Source of the DNA: Gimesia sp.
Lineage (GTDB): Bacteria > Planctomycetota > Planctomycetia > Planctomycetales > Planctomycetaceae
Length of the DNA stretch: 50,384 bases
Reading direction: 5' to 3'
NCBI GenBank assembly: GCA_002706765.1
Contig: PAJV01000048.1
Coordinates: 1-50,384, forward strand
Shown: positions 27,095 through 36,504 of the stretch, piece by piece
How the letters are laid out: each line of letters starts with the position of its first letter
Position numbering within the stretch: the first letter of the stretch is position 1
The notes under the pieces: model-generated
What the model saw: the letters and a program-made list of their open reading frames with translations, nothing else
Told to the model about the DNA's origin: nothing
Database searches by the model: none
Made by a program: the position numbers and the translations under genes

Positions 27095-27895
27095 TTATGA
27101 TTTATCTACCTTCAGATCGAACATCACCGGTTTCTGGATCTGACCCGGTTCCGGTGCGATCGCGTTCGTCGCAATCTCACCCGCCTCAAGAAGTTGTTTA
27201 AATTCCCTCAGATCCTGATTCAATTCCGTCTGAAGATCCTGTCCCAGCAGATGCGCGATTTGAGTGACGATTTGTCCGCCGGGGGGATTGTACATGATCG
27301 AAACCACAAGTTCCGTGCCGGCGCCCGTAGACGAATCTTTAAAATGAACAGAACCTGCGGTATCCACCTGAGAACCGGGTAATGACTGCCAGGCGATCAC
27401 TTCCCCCGGTTTGTCTGTGATAATCTCGGCTTCCCACTGCAGCGTTTTTCCGAATGGCGCGCGGGCCACCCATTCAGAACGCTTTTCATCGATCACTGTC
27501 ACCGATTCCAGGTGCTGCATGATTTGGGGAAGGTTTTCCAGATTTCGCCAGAACTCGTAAATTTCCTGGCGATCACGATTGATGTGCAGGGCACTATGTA
27601 CTTTGCTTCCCTGGTGCGAGGCAACACCGGGTCGCGTTCGCTGTGATTCAGCCGTGTTAATACCCAGACCTTCATACAGGTGACAGTGCCCCGTCCACCC
27701 GCGATATAGCAGTGAGGCTCCTGCGGCCACGCCCAGTAAACCTGCGCCCGAACCACGTCTCAATCCCATCAAGAGCAGGCTTCCCCCTCCCAGTAACGAA
27801 AGCACACGCTCGCTGTTAGCGACATTCTGTGAGAGAGGGCATTGTTTTGCCGATTGACTGGAAGAACACGTTGAATTCATTAATCCCGTTTTCAT
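27095..27895 (-). CDS. SRPBCC (START-like) protein with N-terminal membrane segment
   Basis: A 266-residue protein. Residues 1-75 hold a Cys-rich, DUF2892-like hairpin region with a glycine-rich hydrophobic part (VLSLLGGGSLLLMGLRRGSGAGLLGVAAGASLLYRGWTGHCHLYEGLG). Residues 95-230 form a START-like (SRPBCC/polyketide-cyclase) lipid-binding cup, with INRDRQEIYEFWRNLENLPQIMQHLESV and WQSLPGSQVDTAGSVHF. A linear acidic tail closes the protein. The ligand is unknown. A strong GGGAGGAAAG sits immediately before the ATG at 27895. Proteins like this recur in stress islands beside SDR and zinc ADH genes. Confidence 0.82.
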   Translation of the reverse strand: MKTGLMNSTCSSSQSAKQCPLSQNVANSERVLSLLGGGSLLLMGLRRGSGAGLLGVAAGASLLYRGWTGHCHLYEGLGINTAESQRTRPGVASHQGSKVHSALHINRDRQEIYEFWRNLENLPQIMQHLESVTVIDEKRSEWVARAPFGKTLQWEAEIITDKPGEVIAWQSLPGSQVDTAGSVHFKDSSTGAGTELVVSIMYNPPGGQIVTQIAHLLGQDLQTELNQDLREFKQLLEAGEIATNAIAPEPGQIQKPVMFDLKVDKS

Positions 27896-28557
27896 CTTTC
27901 CTCCCTGTTTTATTATCTAGCGACACCCGTACCAAAAGCGCGCTCACTGGTAAGCAGACTCACGCAACCTCCGCTCAGAATCACTTCACTGGCATGAACT
28001 AATCATTCCCATTTGCTAATAGCAGCAAATATAGCGAGCAAATCGCGGGCCACTACACAGGATCGGTGAGAAACAAAGTTCGACCAGCGTTCCTGAGCGG
28101 TAATATTTCCTGTAATGCCGTGGCTTGTCGCGTTTTCCGGTTCTTCTCACTGCCTGAGTCGATGCGCGTGATGCTTATTCTTCGACTTATCTGTTTCTGG
28201 TCTATCAACGCGCACGATGCGCCATGGGCGATCAATGATTCCGGCTTATTTAAGCGGGTGGAAATTTGCTTCTGAAACGCGAAAACGGCGATTTGATAAT
28301 AGTTTAAAATCTTCTGTTCTGACTGGCTCATCATTTGCAAGGGTGTTTCTCGCTGCGAAGGGCAATTGATTCCGACGTGTTTTCTCTCAGTTTCTGCGAG
28401 TTAAAAATGAGACGTCGGGAGATACGAGACAGGAGCCCTTTCAGTGGATGTTACTTGATATGTCTAAAATTGTTTGACAGTCACCATTACACAAACTTTT
28501 TTGAGATGGTGGCATAGGAAAATACATACGAGGTTCACATTGAACTAAGGAGAGAAA
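27896..28557. other. Divergent intergenic region
   Basis: A 662-bp region between the leftward SRPBCC gene and the rightward GT4 gene, presumably with promoters for both. It contains the perfect palindrome ATTTGCT-N6-AGCAAAT at 28011-28030. A short minus ORF (28053-28340) has no family resemblance. Confidence 0.5.
28011..28030. promoter_or_regulatory. Palindrome, possible operator
   Basis: A perfect 7-bp inverted repeat (ATTTGCT and AGCAAAT, 6-bp spacer) in the divergent region between the SRPBCC and GT4 genes. The size and layout fit a dimeric regulator site, but no regulator is encoded nearby. Confidence 0.3.
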
Positions 28558-29685
28558 ATGCGGATCGCCCAGGTTTCACCATTGATTGAAAGCGTTCCTC
28601 CACAGACCTATGGGGGAATTGAAAGAGTGGTCTCGAATCTGACGGAATCACTTGTTAAGGAAGGGCACGATGTCACCTTATTTGCATCGGGAGATTCAAA
28701 AACGACCGCCGATCTGTATGCGATTATAGAGCAATCGCTGCGTTTATCTCAGACGCCGCGAGATCCGGAGATCGCTCAGATCATTCAACTGGAAAAGCTG
28801 ATCCAGATGCGTGACCGCTTTGATATTATCCATTTTCATATCGAAACGATTCATTTTCCCCTGGTGCGTCATCTTGACATCCCGCATGTGACCACACTGC
28901 ATTCCCGCCTGGACCGACCGGATGTGATTTCCCTGTACCAGGAATTTCCAGAAGTGCCTGTTGTCTCTATCTCAGATGCGCAGCGGCGTTTTATTCCTGA
29001 TGCCAACTGGGTCTCAACCGTGTATAATGGAATTCCCGTTAATGAAAAGTACAATGACAGCCCCGGAGATTACCTGCTGTTTCTGGGAAGATTCTGTCCC
29101 GATAAAGGTCCGGAAGAAGCGATTGATATCGCTCTGAAATCCAACACCCATCTGAAGATGGCAGCCAAGGTGGATGCGACTGATAAAGCCTATTTCGAAT
29201 CCCGGATCAAGCCCTTTCTGGAGCATCCCCTGATTGAATATCTGGGGGAAGTCGGTGAGCCCCAAAAATCAGAACTGATATGTGGTGCCCGCGCCCTGTT
29301 GTTTCCCATCAAATGGCCAGAACCGTTCGGTCTGGTCATGACCGAAGCGATGGCCTGTGGCACTCCCGTGATTGCCTTCATGGAAGGTTCTGTCCCGGAA
29401 GTCGTCAAACCTGGCGTGAGCGGGTTTATTGTGGAGACGGTACAAGAAGCGGTTGCAGCGGTTTCAAAAATCAGCCAGCTGGATCGACGGCTCTGCCGAA
29501 AGTATTTTGAAAACCGTTTTACCTGTCAGCACATGGCACAAGGCTACCTGCAAACTTATCAGAACGTACTCGCTGAGTGGAAGAGAAAAGCACATCCCAG
29601 CAAACCTGTCTTTAAAAACCAGGACCATCATGCTTCATCAGCAACGCAGCCCGTAATTTCAAAGGGAATTGCTTTTCAAAAGTAA
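28558..29685 (+). CDS. Family 4 glycosyltransferase
   Basis: A retaining GT-B glycosyltransferase of 375 residues. The N-terminal acceptor domain starts [28 protein letters not shown]. The donor-site motif [21 protein letters not shown] (EX7E) lies near residue 260-280. No signal peptide is present. AAGGAGAG lies just upstream of the ATG. It is next to the debranching-type glucosidase, so an alpha-glucan or glycoside product is likely, but the donor and acceptor cannot be read from the sequence. The last ~25 residues are poorly conserved. Confidence 0.88.
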   Translation: MRIAQVSPLIESVPPQTYGGIERVVSNLTESLVKEGHDVTLFASGDSKTTADLYAIIEQSLRLSQTPRDPEIAQIIQLEKLIQMRDRFDIIHFHIETIHFPLVRHLDIPHVTTLHSRLDRPDVISLYQEFPEVPVVSISDAQRRFIPDANWVSTVYNGIPVNEKYNDSPGDYLLFLGRFCPDKGPEEAIDIALKSNTHLKMAAKVDATDKAYFESRIKPFLEHPLIEYLGEVGEPQKSELICGARALLFPIKWPEPFGLVMTEAMACGTPVIAFMEGSVPEVVKPGVSGFIVETVQEAVAAVSKISQLDRRLCRKYFENRFTCQHMAQGYLQTYQNVLAEWKRKAHPSKPVFKNQDHHASSATQPVISKGIAFQK

Positions 29686-29732
29686 AGTACAGCTCAGACA
29701 AGCTGTCGGCCTTAACTGGAAAAGAACACCCT

Positions 29733-31898
29733 ATGGATGACGTCATTCAAATCGACGATCAGTGGTATTACGCTGCCGGTTCACAGAAAACCGACTCTCG
29801 AAATCAGGTTCTAAAACAGGGAGACACCTTTGCCGTGCTTGACCTGCTGGGGGATATCTCCCGTACCGGGCTCGGAGAGCAGGGGGTGTATCACCTGGGG
29901 ACGAGACATCTTTCTCACTGGGAACTGCTGATCAACGATCGTCGGCCCATGCTGTTGAATTCTACGATGAAAGAGGACAATAGCGTATTGATGGTTGAAC
30001 TGACAACGCCTGATATCCACGAGGGAGACCGTCTGGTGTTACCGAAAGGGCAACTGCATGCTTCCCGTTCCATCATCATTGAAGGCGCCATCCTGTATGA
30101 AAACCTGAGACTGACGAACTATTCCAATGCGCCACTGGTTTTCGAAATAAAATATCACTATGCGGCTGATTTTTTCGATATTTTTGAAGTGCGCGGGAAT
30201 CATCGCAGTCGGCGGGGATCGGTGCTGCCTGTCGAAGTCAATTCTGACTCCGCCCTGCTTAAATATCGGGGGCTGGATCAAATCGAACGCAGCACGGAAA
30301 TTGATGTCCAGGGAAAGGAGCAAACCGTCTCTGACAAAGAAGCGAACATTCGCATTCAACTTCAGCCAGGTGAATCCGATACTCTGCGGACCATCGTCGC
30401 CTGCCAGAATGACCAGATCCCGGTTACGAAACGCAGCCATCAACAGGCGATCCAACAGGTTTCGACTTTTATCGATCAGTTCAATCTGGAGAGAACCTGC
30501 ATCGAAACTTCGAATGAGCAGTTTAATGACTGGATCAACCGTTCCACCTCCGATCTGATGATGCTGACGTCTGAAACCCCCCATGGTCCTTATCCTTATG
30601 CGGGGGTCCCCTGGTTTTCCACTCCTTTCGGACGTGATGGAATCATTACTGCTCTGCAGACGTTGTGGATTCATCCACAGCTTTCAAAAGGCGTTCTCAA
30701 CTTTCTGGCAGCCACGCAGGCTACAGAACTCGATTCTGTTGCTGAATCAGAACCAGGAAAGATATTTCATGAAATCCGTGAAGGGGAAATGGCGGCTTTA
30801 GGCGAGATTCCCTTTCGGCGTTATTACGGGACTGTGGATGCCACTCCCTTGTTTGTGATCCTGGCTGCCCATTATTACTGGCGGACAGGAGATCTGGAGT
30901 TCCTGGAAAAAATCTGGACGAATATCAAACGCGCCATCGCATGGATCGACAGCTATGGAGATCCCGACCGCGATGGTTTTCTCGAGTACATGAGGCAGAA
31001 TGAAGATGGCTTAAAGCAACAGGGCTGGAAAGACTCGGATGATTCCGTCTTTCACGCTGATGGAAAAAATGCAGAAGGCGCCATCGCACTCAGCGAAGTT
31101 CAGGGATATGTGTATGCTGCAAAAAACAGGGCCGCTGACCTGGCAGAAATCTTTGGTGAGAAAGAATGGGCCAACCAGCTGCGTGCAGAGTCAGTCGATC
31201 TGAAAAAAAAGTTTAATGAACGGTTCTGGGTCGATGCGATTGGAACCTTTGCCATTGCCCTGGATGGAGATAAAAATCCCTGTGCCGTTAAAAATTCCAA
31301 CGCCGGTCATCTCCTGTATAGCGGGATTGTGGAAGAACAGTACGTCAAGCGACTCGCAGAGACGTTGATGGATGAGGATACCTTCAACGGCTGGGGCATT
31401 CGCACCATTTCCCGCGGGGAATTGAGATATAATCCGATGTCCTATCATAACGGCTCCATCTGGCCCCATGATACTGCCCTGTGTGCTGCCGGCCTGTCGC
31501 GTTATGGATATCAGTCAGAGTGTACCCGACTGCTGGCAGGGATGTTCGATGTCTCCTGTTTTCTGGAATGGCATCGCTTGCCGGAACTCTTTTGCGGTTT
31601 CGACCGAATCAACGGACACGCACCGACCTTGTATCCGGTCGCCTGTGCTCCCCAGGCCTGGGCCGCTGGTTCCGTGTTCATGCTGCTGCAATCCTGTCTG
31701 GGTCTCAAGTTCTATTCCCATCTGTCTGAAATCCGCTTTGAAAATCCCATGTTGCCGCCTGCCATTCAGTGGATCTCGATCAAAAATCTGCGCATGGGTG
31801 AAGCAACCATCGACTGCACCTTGCGTCGTCACCCTCGTGATGTGGGGATGAATGTGGATCGGAAAGAAGGCAATGTGAAAATTGTTCTGGTCTCCTGA
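29733..31898 (+). CDS. Amylo-alpha-1,6-glucosidase-like (glycogen debranching) protein
   Basis: A 721-residue protein with an N-terminal GDE_N_bis domain (about 25-215) and a C-terminal (alpha/alpha)6 barrel (about 255-700). The barrel carries [54 protein letters not shown] and [20 protein letters not shown], with acidic residues in the places expected for a GH63/GH37-like catalytic site. It probably hydrolyses alpha-glucosidic links in a branched oligosaccharide. It follows the GT4 gene by 47 bp in the same direction and has no signal peptide, so it acts in the cytoplasm. GGAAAAG is the only weak SD candidate. Confidence 0.88.
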   Translation: MDDVIQIDDQWYYAAGSQKTDSRNQVLKQGDTFAVLDLLGDISRTGLGEQGVYHLGTRHLSHWELLINDRRPMLLNSTMKEDNSVLMVELTTPDIHEGDRLVLPKGQLHASRSIIIEGAILYENLRLTNYSNAPLVFEIKYHYAADFFDIFEVRGNHRSRRGSVLPVEVNSDSALLKYRGLDQIERSTEIDVQGKEQTVSDKEANIRIQLQPGESDTLRTIVACQNDQIPVTKRSHQQAIQQVSTFIDQFNLERTCIETSNEQFNDWINRSTSDLMMLTSETPHGPYPYAGVPWFSTPFGRDGIITALQTLWIHPQLSKGVLNFLAATQATELDSVAESEPGKIFHEIREGEMAALGEIPFRRYYGTVDATPLFVILAAHYYWRTGDLEFLEKIWTNIKRAIAWIDSYGDPDRDGFLEYMRQNEDGLKQQGWKDSDDSVFHADGKNAEGAIALSEVQGYVYAAKNRAADLAEIFGEKEWANQLRAESVDLKKKFNERFWVDAIGTFAIALDGDKNPCAVKNSNAGHLLYSGIVEEQYVKRLAETLMDEDTFNGWGIRTISRGELRYNPMSYHNGSIWPHDTALCAAGLSRYGYQSECTRLLAGMFDVSCFLEWHRLPELFCGFDRINGHAPTLYPVACAPQAWAAGSVFMLLQSCLGLKFYSHLSEIRFENPMLPPAIQWISIKNLRMGEATIDCTLRRHPRDVGMNVDRKEGNVKIVLVS

Positions 31899-32221
31899 GA
31901 CAGATTGTCGCCCTTAATCCTCGATCTACTAATCAGCTTACTCAGAACAGGAAATTTCCTGTTGCTCCCAATCCTAAAGGTACGGGAATTGCGTGAATTA
32001 AAATCAGCCACAGATGGGAATGACCGTTCAAACAAAAAGATCCTGTCTGGCAGGAAGATTATCCGTAAAGCGGAAGCAAACCGGACTTCCGGCTGGTTGC
32101 AGAGCGTCCGGTCTGAAGGCTCAAGCGACAGTCGCAACCAGCGTCAAACTATTGAAATCCATGAAGAGAACAATGTGTCCTGGCAACATCCAAAAAAACT
32201 CTCATCAACTGGAATGAAATT
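31899..32221. other. Intergenic region, no gene seen
   Basis: A 323-bp gap between the glucosidase and the CYP152 gene. A 106-codon frame (31905-32225) overlaps the CYP152 start and has unremarkable basic content, so I rejected it. The region probably holds the promoter for the CYP152 gene. Confidence 0.45.
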
Positions 32222-33520
32222 ATGAATCCGATTCCACAATTGCAGAAATGGGACAGTACTCTTGATTTGTTGAGAGACCCTTATGGATTCATTTCCAGAA
32301 ACTGTCAGAACGAACAGTCCGATCTGTTTGAGGCGCGACTGTTGTTGCAGAAAACGTTCTGCATGCGAGGACAGGAAGCCGCTCAGGTGTTTTATGATCC
32401 CGATCTTTTTTGTCGAGCGGGAGCGGCACCCAGGGCAGTCATGAAAACGTTGTTTGGCCAGGGAGGCGTTCAGGGGCTGGATGAAGACGCACATCGACAT
32501 CGCAAGCAGATGTTTTTGTCGATCATGACGACCGAGCAGATCGATCATTTAGAAGTGCTGACGGAACGACAGCTGTCAGCAGCCGTACCTCGCTGGAAAG
32601 AGATGGCGGAAGTACCTCTGTACGAAGAATTCCAACGGGCACTGACAATCGCTGTCTGCGACTGGGCAGGGGTTCCCCTCGCGGATTCCGAAGTGGAGTT
32701 ACGAACCAGGCAGTTGACGTCACTGTTCCACGATGCAGCGAAAATCGGCATGGGACATTTTCGTGCACGTATGGCGCGGCGACAGACGAATGCCTGGATC
32801 ACAGACTTGATAAAACAAATCCGAGCCCAGGAGATTTCGCTCCCCGCACACAGCCCGGCGTCGACCATCGCCTGGCATCGTGATCTGAAAAATAATCTGC
32901 TGGAACCGCAAGTCGCCGCCGTCGAACTGTTGAATCTATTGAGACCGGTCGTCGCGATTTCCGTGTATATGACGTTAATCGCCCATGCTCTGCATTTTCA
33001 TCCCGATTGTCGGGAAAAACTGAAATCTGGTTCTGATGAATATGTACGAGCTTTTGTGCAGGAAGTGCGACGCTACTATCCATTTTTTCCTTTTACAGCG
33101 GCGATTGTGCAGACTTATTTTGAATGGAACGGTTTTGAATTTCCACGGGGGAAGCGTGTACTGCTCGATTTGTATGGCACGAATCACGACGGTCGCATCT
33201 GGAAAGAGCCGGAGCTGTTTCAACCCGATCGATTTTCGCAGCGGGAACCGACTCCCTATGATTTCATCCCCCAGGGAGGTGGTGAATATGCGTTAAATCA
33301 TCGCTGCCCGGGAGAATGGATCACGGTCAGTCTGATGCAACTGACTTCTCGGTTTCTGACACAAAAGATTCACTATGAAGTGCGAGATCAGAAACTGGAG
33401 ATCGACTTCTCTCAAATGCCGGCTTTACCGCGAGACCCGTTCATGATTTCCTCGGTACGTGCCGCAGGAAGTCAGCCCGTGGCCACGTCGCCTTCTCAGC
33501 CGCATCGCGTCCGGATTTAA
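32222..33520 (+). CDS. CYP152-family cytochrome P450 (fatty-acid peroxygenase)
   Basis: An H2O2-using P450 of the CYP152 family, 432 residues, close in length to P450 BSbeta and OleT. The haem Cys362 lies in the family signature FIPQGGGEYALNHRCPGEW. Arg241-Pro242 (LLRPVVAI) is the family's carboxylate-binding pair that replaces the usual threonine/acid. Gln84 (GVQGLDEDAHRHRK) occupies the position that is Gln in the hydroxylase BSbeta and His in the decarboxylase OleT, so alpha/beta-hydroxylation is the likelier chemistry. It has no membrane anchor. Weak SD. It needs peroxide, which would fit the nearby SODs, but that link is an inference. Confidence 0.9.
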   Translation: MNPIPQLQKWDSTLDLLRDPYGFISRNCQNEQSDLFEARLLLQKTFCMRGQEAAQVFYDPDLFCRAGAAPRAVMKTLFGQGGVQGLDEDAHRHRKQMFLSIMTTEQIDHLEVLTERQLSAAVPRWKEMAEVPLYEEFQRALTIAVCDWAGVPLADSEVELRTRQLTSLFHDAAKIGMGHFRARMARRQTNAWITDLIKQIRAQEISLPAHSPASTIAWHRDLKNNLLEPQVAAVELLNLLRPVVAISVYMTLIAHALHFHPDCREKLKSGSDEYVRAFVQEVRRYYPFFPFTAAIVQTYFEWNGFEFPRGKRVLLDLYGTNHDGRIWKEPELFQPDRFSQREPTPYDFIPQGGGEYALNHRCPGEWITVSLMQLTSRFLTQKIHYEVRDQKLEIDFSQMPALPRDPFMISSVRAAGSQPVATSPSQPHRVRI

Positions 33521-33638
33521 CAGAAGTCTCAATGGAAGCACGGTCGCTGAATAGAGTTCATTTAAATTATGATAACCCGGAACGGAGACCATTTCAGAAA
33601 TGGCTTATCCGTCGTTCATTTAAACAGGAGAATCAGTC

Positions 33639-35009
33639 ATGGCATATGTCAGTATCAATCCTCTCACCAATGAAACACTCAAGGAATATGATCCGCTCAC
33701 GCGGGAACAGACAGTCGAGGCGATTGAGCAGGCTGATGAGGCTTTCGATTGCTGGCGGCATACTTCCTTTGACGAACGTAAAAACCTGATGTTGCAGTAT
33801 GCAGCAGGACTGCGAGAGCGCATCGATGAGTTTTCCAGGCTGATTACACTGGAGATGGGCAAACGAATCTCAGAAAGCCGCGAAGAAATCAATTTCTGTG
33901 CGGAAATTGCCGAGTTCTACGCCAATGGTGCTGAAAAGTTTCTGGCCGACCAGCCTATGGAAGTCGACGATGCGGATGCGTATGTGCAATATGCACCGAT
34001 TGGCGTTCTGTTGGGGATAATGCCCTGGAACTTTCCCTTTTACCAGGTCACGCGGTTCGCCGCTCCGAATATCATGGCAGGAAATACGGTTCTGGTAAAA
34101 CATGCCAGCAACGTTCCGCAGTGTGCGCAGGCTATTCATGATCTGTTCAGAGACTGCGGTGCACCCGAGGGTGTTTTCACAAATCTTTTTATTCCCAAGG
34201 AATTCATCAAGTCTGTCATCGAAGACGACCGCATTCAGGGCGTTTCACTGACGGGCAGTGATAAGGCAGGTGCGATCGTCGCCGGAGAGGCAGGGCACAA
34301 ACTCAAGCGTTCGGTTCTGGAACTGGGCGGCAACGATCCGTTTATTGTGCTGGAAGATGCGGATATGGAACATGTGATTAAAATGGCCGTCCAGGGAAGA
34401 ATGACAAATACAGGGCAATCCTGTGCAGCTTCAAAACGATTTATAATTGTCCAGAAAGTTGCCGATGAATTCCTGTCTGCCTTTAAAGAGGAAATGTCTA
34501 AACTCAAGCTGGGTGATCCGCTCGATCCGGAAACCGATGTGGCGCCACTGTCGACCGAGGAGGCTGCGGTCAACCTGGATGAAATGGTGCAGAAAACCAT
34601 CAATGCCGGCGCAACCGTCGTGCTGGGGGGAGGACGGCCCGACCGTGAGGGCGCATTCTATAACCCGACCATTCTGACTGACATCACCCGCGATATGCCG
34701 ACTTATGATCAGGAATTATTCGGTCCCGTCGCGAGTGTCTATGTTGTTAAAGATGAAAAAGAAGCGATCCAGGTTGCCAATGATTCGTCTTACGGACTGG
34801 GTGGCTCTGTCTATACCAAGGATATTGACCGGGCCCGTCACGTGGCGGAACAGGTCGATACGGGCATGATGTTCATTAATCAGCCGACAAACTCGCAGGC
34901 AGAATTACCATTCGGAGGTACAAAACATTCCGGCTACGGTCGTGAGCTGTCTCATCTCGGGATTCTGGAATTTGTCAATAAAAAACTGATTCATGCGATG
35001 AAATCCTGA
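33639..35009 (+). CDS. NAD(P)-dependent aldehyde dehydrogenase (succinate-semialdehyde type)
   Basis: An aldehyde dehydrogenase of 456 residues. The N-terminal part and MPWNFPFYQVTRFAAPNIMAGNTVLVKHA match the family. The catalytic Glu lies in LELGGNDPF (about 227) and the catalytic Cys in NTGQSCAASKRF (about 261). The Cys motif and short N-terminus are those of the YneI/Sad-type succinate-semialdehyde dehydrogenase. AGGAG lies 8 bases before the ATG. It follows the P450 gene and precedes an MDR gene in one direction, and may handle aldehydes formed from hydroxy-fatty acids, but that is inferred. The true substrate remains open. Confidence 0.9.
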   Translation: MAYVSINPLTNETLKEYDPLTREQTVEAIEQADEAFDCWRHTSFDERKNLMLQYAAGLRERIDEFSRLITLEMGKRISESREEINFCAEIAEFYANGAEKFLADQPMEVDDADAYVQYAPIGVLLGIMPWNFPFYQVTRFAAPNIMAGNTVLVKHASNVPQCAQAIHDLFRDCGAPEGVFTNLFIPKEFIKSVIEDDRIQGVSLTGSDKAGAIVAGEAGHKLKRSVLELGGNDPFIVLEDADMEHVIKMAVQGRMTNTGQSCAASKRFIIVQKVADEFLSAFKEEMSKLKLGDPLDPETDVAPLSTEEAAVNLDEMVQKTINAGATVVLGGGRPDREGAFYNPTILTDITRDMPTYDQELFGPVASVYVVKDEKEAIQVANDSSYGLGGSVYTKDIDRARHVAEQVDTGMMFINQPTNSQAELPFGGTKHSGYGRELSHLGILEFVNKKLIHAMKS

Positions 35010-35079
35010 GTGTCTGTCAGTTCGCTGAATTTTTGAAATGAAACAAAATAGCTCGTCTGAGAGGAAAGGAAAAGAGAAT

Positions 35080-36084
35080 ATGCAATCGCGACAATTTCAG
35101 CTCACAGGCTATCCCGAGGGACTGCCGACTCTGGATCACTTTGAACTGGTCGAAACCGAACTCAAGTCTCCCGGGGAAAATGAATTTCTGGTGCAAAACG
35201 AATGGCTGTCCGTCGATCCTTACATGCGGGGACGGATGCGTGAAGGTGAGAGCTATGTGAAGCCGTTTCAGATTGGTGAGCCGATGGAAGGCGCGTGCGT
35301 TGGCAAGGTAATAGAATCCCGGAATCAGGAGTTTTCCGAGGGGGATTATGTGCTGGGTAACCAGGGCTGGCGGGATGTCTGGCTGTCTGATGGAACCGGG
35401 GTGATGAAAGTCGATCCCGAAGCGGTTCCTCTGCAGGCTTACCTGGGTATTCTGGGGATGACCGGTATGACCGCTTACGTAGGACTGCTGAAGATCGGCG
35501 AACTGAAAGAGGGAGACCGCGTCTTTGTATCAGCGGCATCCGGTGCCGTTGGTTCGACTGTCTGCCAGATTGCAAAACTTCACGGTTGCTTCGTAGTGGG
35601 AAGTGCCGGCTCAAAACAGAAGATCGACTGGTTGAAAGACAAAGCCGGCATCGATGCTGCTTTCAATTATAAAGAGGTGGATGATGTGTCCGCACGGTTG
35701 AAAGAACTGGCTCCGGAAGGCATCGATCTTTATTACGACAATGTGGGAGGGGACCATCTGCAGGCTGCCCTTGATAACCTGAATGACTTCGGGCGCATCG
35801 TCTGCTGTGGCATGATCTCGACTTATAACGACAAGTCTCCTCAGCCAGGGCCGGACAACCTGTTTAAAATCATCACCAAACGACTGAGAATGCAGGGATT
35901 TATCGTCCGGGATCATGGTGATCAGCAGGATGAGTTCCAGAACAGAATGACAGAATGGATCCAGGCAGGAAAAATGCATTGGGAAGAGACCGTGACGACA
36001 GGTCTGGAACAGACGCCTCAAGCATTCATCGATTTATTTCACGGCAGCAAAATGGGAAAAGCGGTCGTGAAATTAACCGAATGA
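35080..36084 (+). CDS. NADP-dependent MDR reductase (enone/leukotriene type)
   Basis: A 334-residue zinc-free MDR enzyme of the leukotriene B4 12-hydroxydehydrogenase/CurA type. Family marks are SVDPYMRGRM, LGMTGMTAYVGLLKIGELKEGDRVFVSAASGAVGSTVCQIAKL and DLYYDNVGGDHLQAAL, with NADP-binding RxxK-like elements in the Rossmann part. I start at the ATG at 35080 (MQSRQFQLTGYPEG), with AGGAAAAG upstream; the frame from 35038 adds a basic 14-residue leader without an SD. It likely reduces alpha,beta-unsaturated carbonyls. It lies about 70 bp after the aldehyde dehydrogenase gene. Confidence 0.88.
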   Translation: MQSRQFQLTGYPEGLPTLDHFELVETELKSPGENEFLVQNEWLSVDPYMRGRMREGESYVKPFQIGEPMEGACVGKVIESRNQEFSEGDYVLGNQGWRDVWLSDGTGVMKVDPEAVPLQAYLGILGMTGMTAYVGLLKIGELKEGDRVFVSAASGAVGSTVCQIAKLHGCFVVGSAGSKQKIDWLKDKAGIDAAFNYKEVDDVSARLKELAPEGIDLYYDNVGGDHLQAALDNLNDFGRIVCCGMISTYNDKSPQPGPDNLFKIITKRLRMQGFIVRDHGDQQDEFQNRMTEWIQAGKMHWEETVTTGLEQTPQAFIDLFHGSKMGKAVVKLTE

Positions 36085-36504
36085 TCGTCTCTCGACTGTC
36101 TCCGGTATGACCGTAGCGTTTCCCAGGTCATTGGGACCGCGTGTCATTGAATGATAGACGCTCTCATTCAATGTGATGCGCAATCGACGTTCACAAATTC
36201 AAGCCCTCTGCTGCCGAGAGAGAGCAGAAGGTGCTTCAGAAGCCCCTCGATGCGTTTCTGGCCTGGTAGATTTCGGTCCGACACCGCTTCTGTACAAGCT
36301 GTTTGCTGAACGACCAGTCTGGCTGATCGTGACTCGCGCAAGGCAGCCTGACTCCTCAATTTACACGTGTTTTCAGTGTTCAAACAGGGAGAAAACGGCT
36401 GTAAACAAAAGCTTAGAATATTGGCACATTTTTCGCTATGCATCTGGTATCCCTGCTTCAGGGCTCCAATCCCACCTGCCCAGTATAACCAGAGGTCGCA
36501 GCCG
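36085..36504. other. Intergenic region before the SbnA-like unit
   Basis: A 420-bp region with a perfect 10-bp inverted repeat at 36145-36173. Two frames overlap it (a 111-codon plus frame and a 136-codon minus frame), but neither has family-like content. The region likely holds the promoter for the three-gene unit. Confidence 0.5.
36145..36173. promoter_or_regulatory. Inverted repeat, possible operator
   Basis: CATTGAATGA (36145-36154) and TCATTCAATG (36164-36173) form a perfect 10-bp inverted repeat with a 9-bp spacer. It follows the MDR stop by 60 bp and has no T-run, so an operator is more likely than a terminator. It precedes the three-gene unit by about 330 bp. Confidence 0.35.

Noticed and set aside
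28053-28340. A minus-strand 95-codon frame upstream of the GT4 gene
   Set aside because: Chance frame in a divergent promoter region with no recognisable features.
31905-32225. A 106-codon plus-strand frame between the glucosidase and CYP152 genes
   Set aside because: It runs over the CYP152 start, has no ribosome-binding site and is low in complexity typical of a chance frame.
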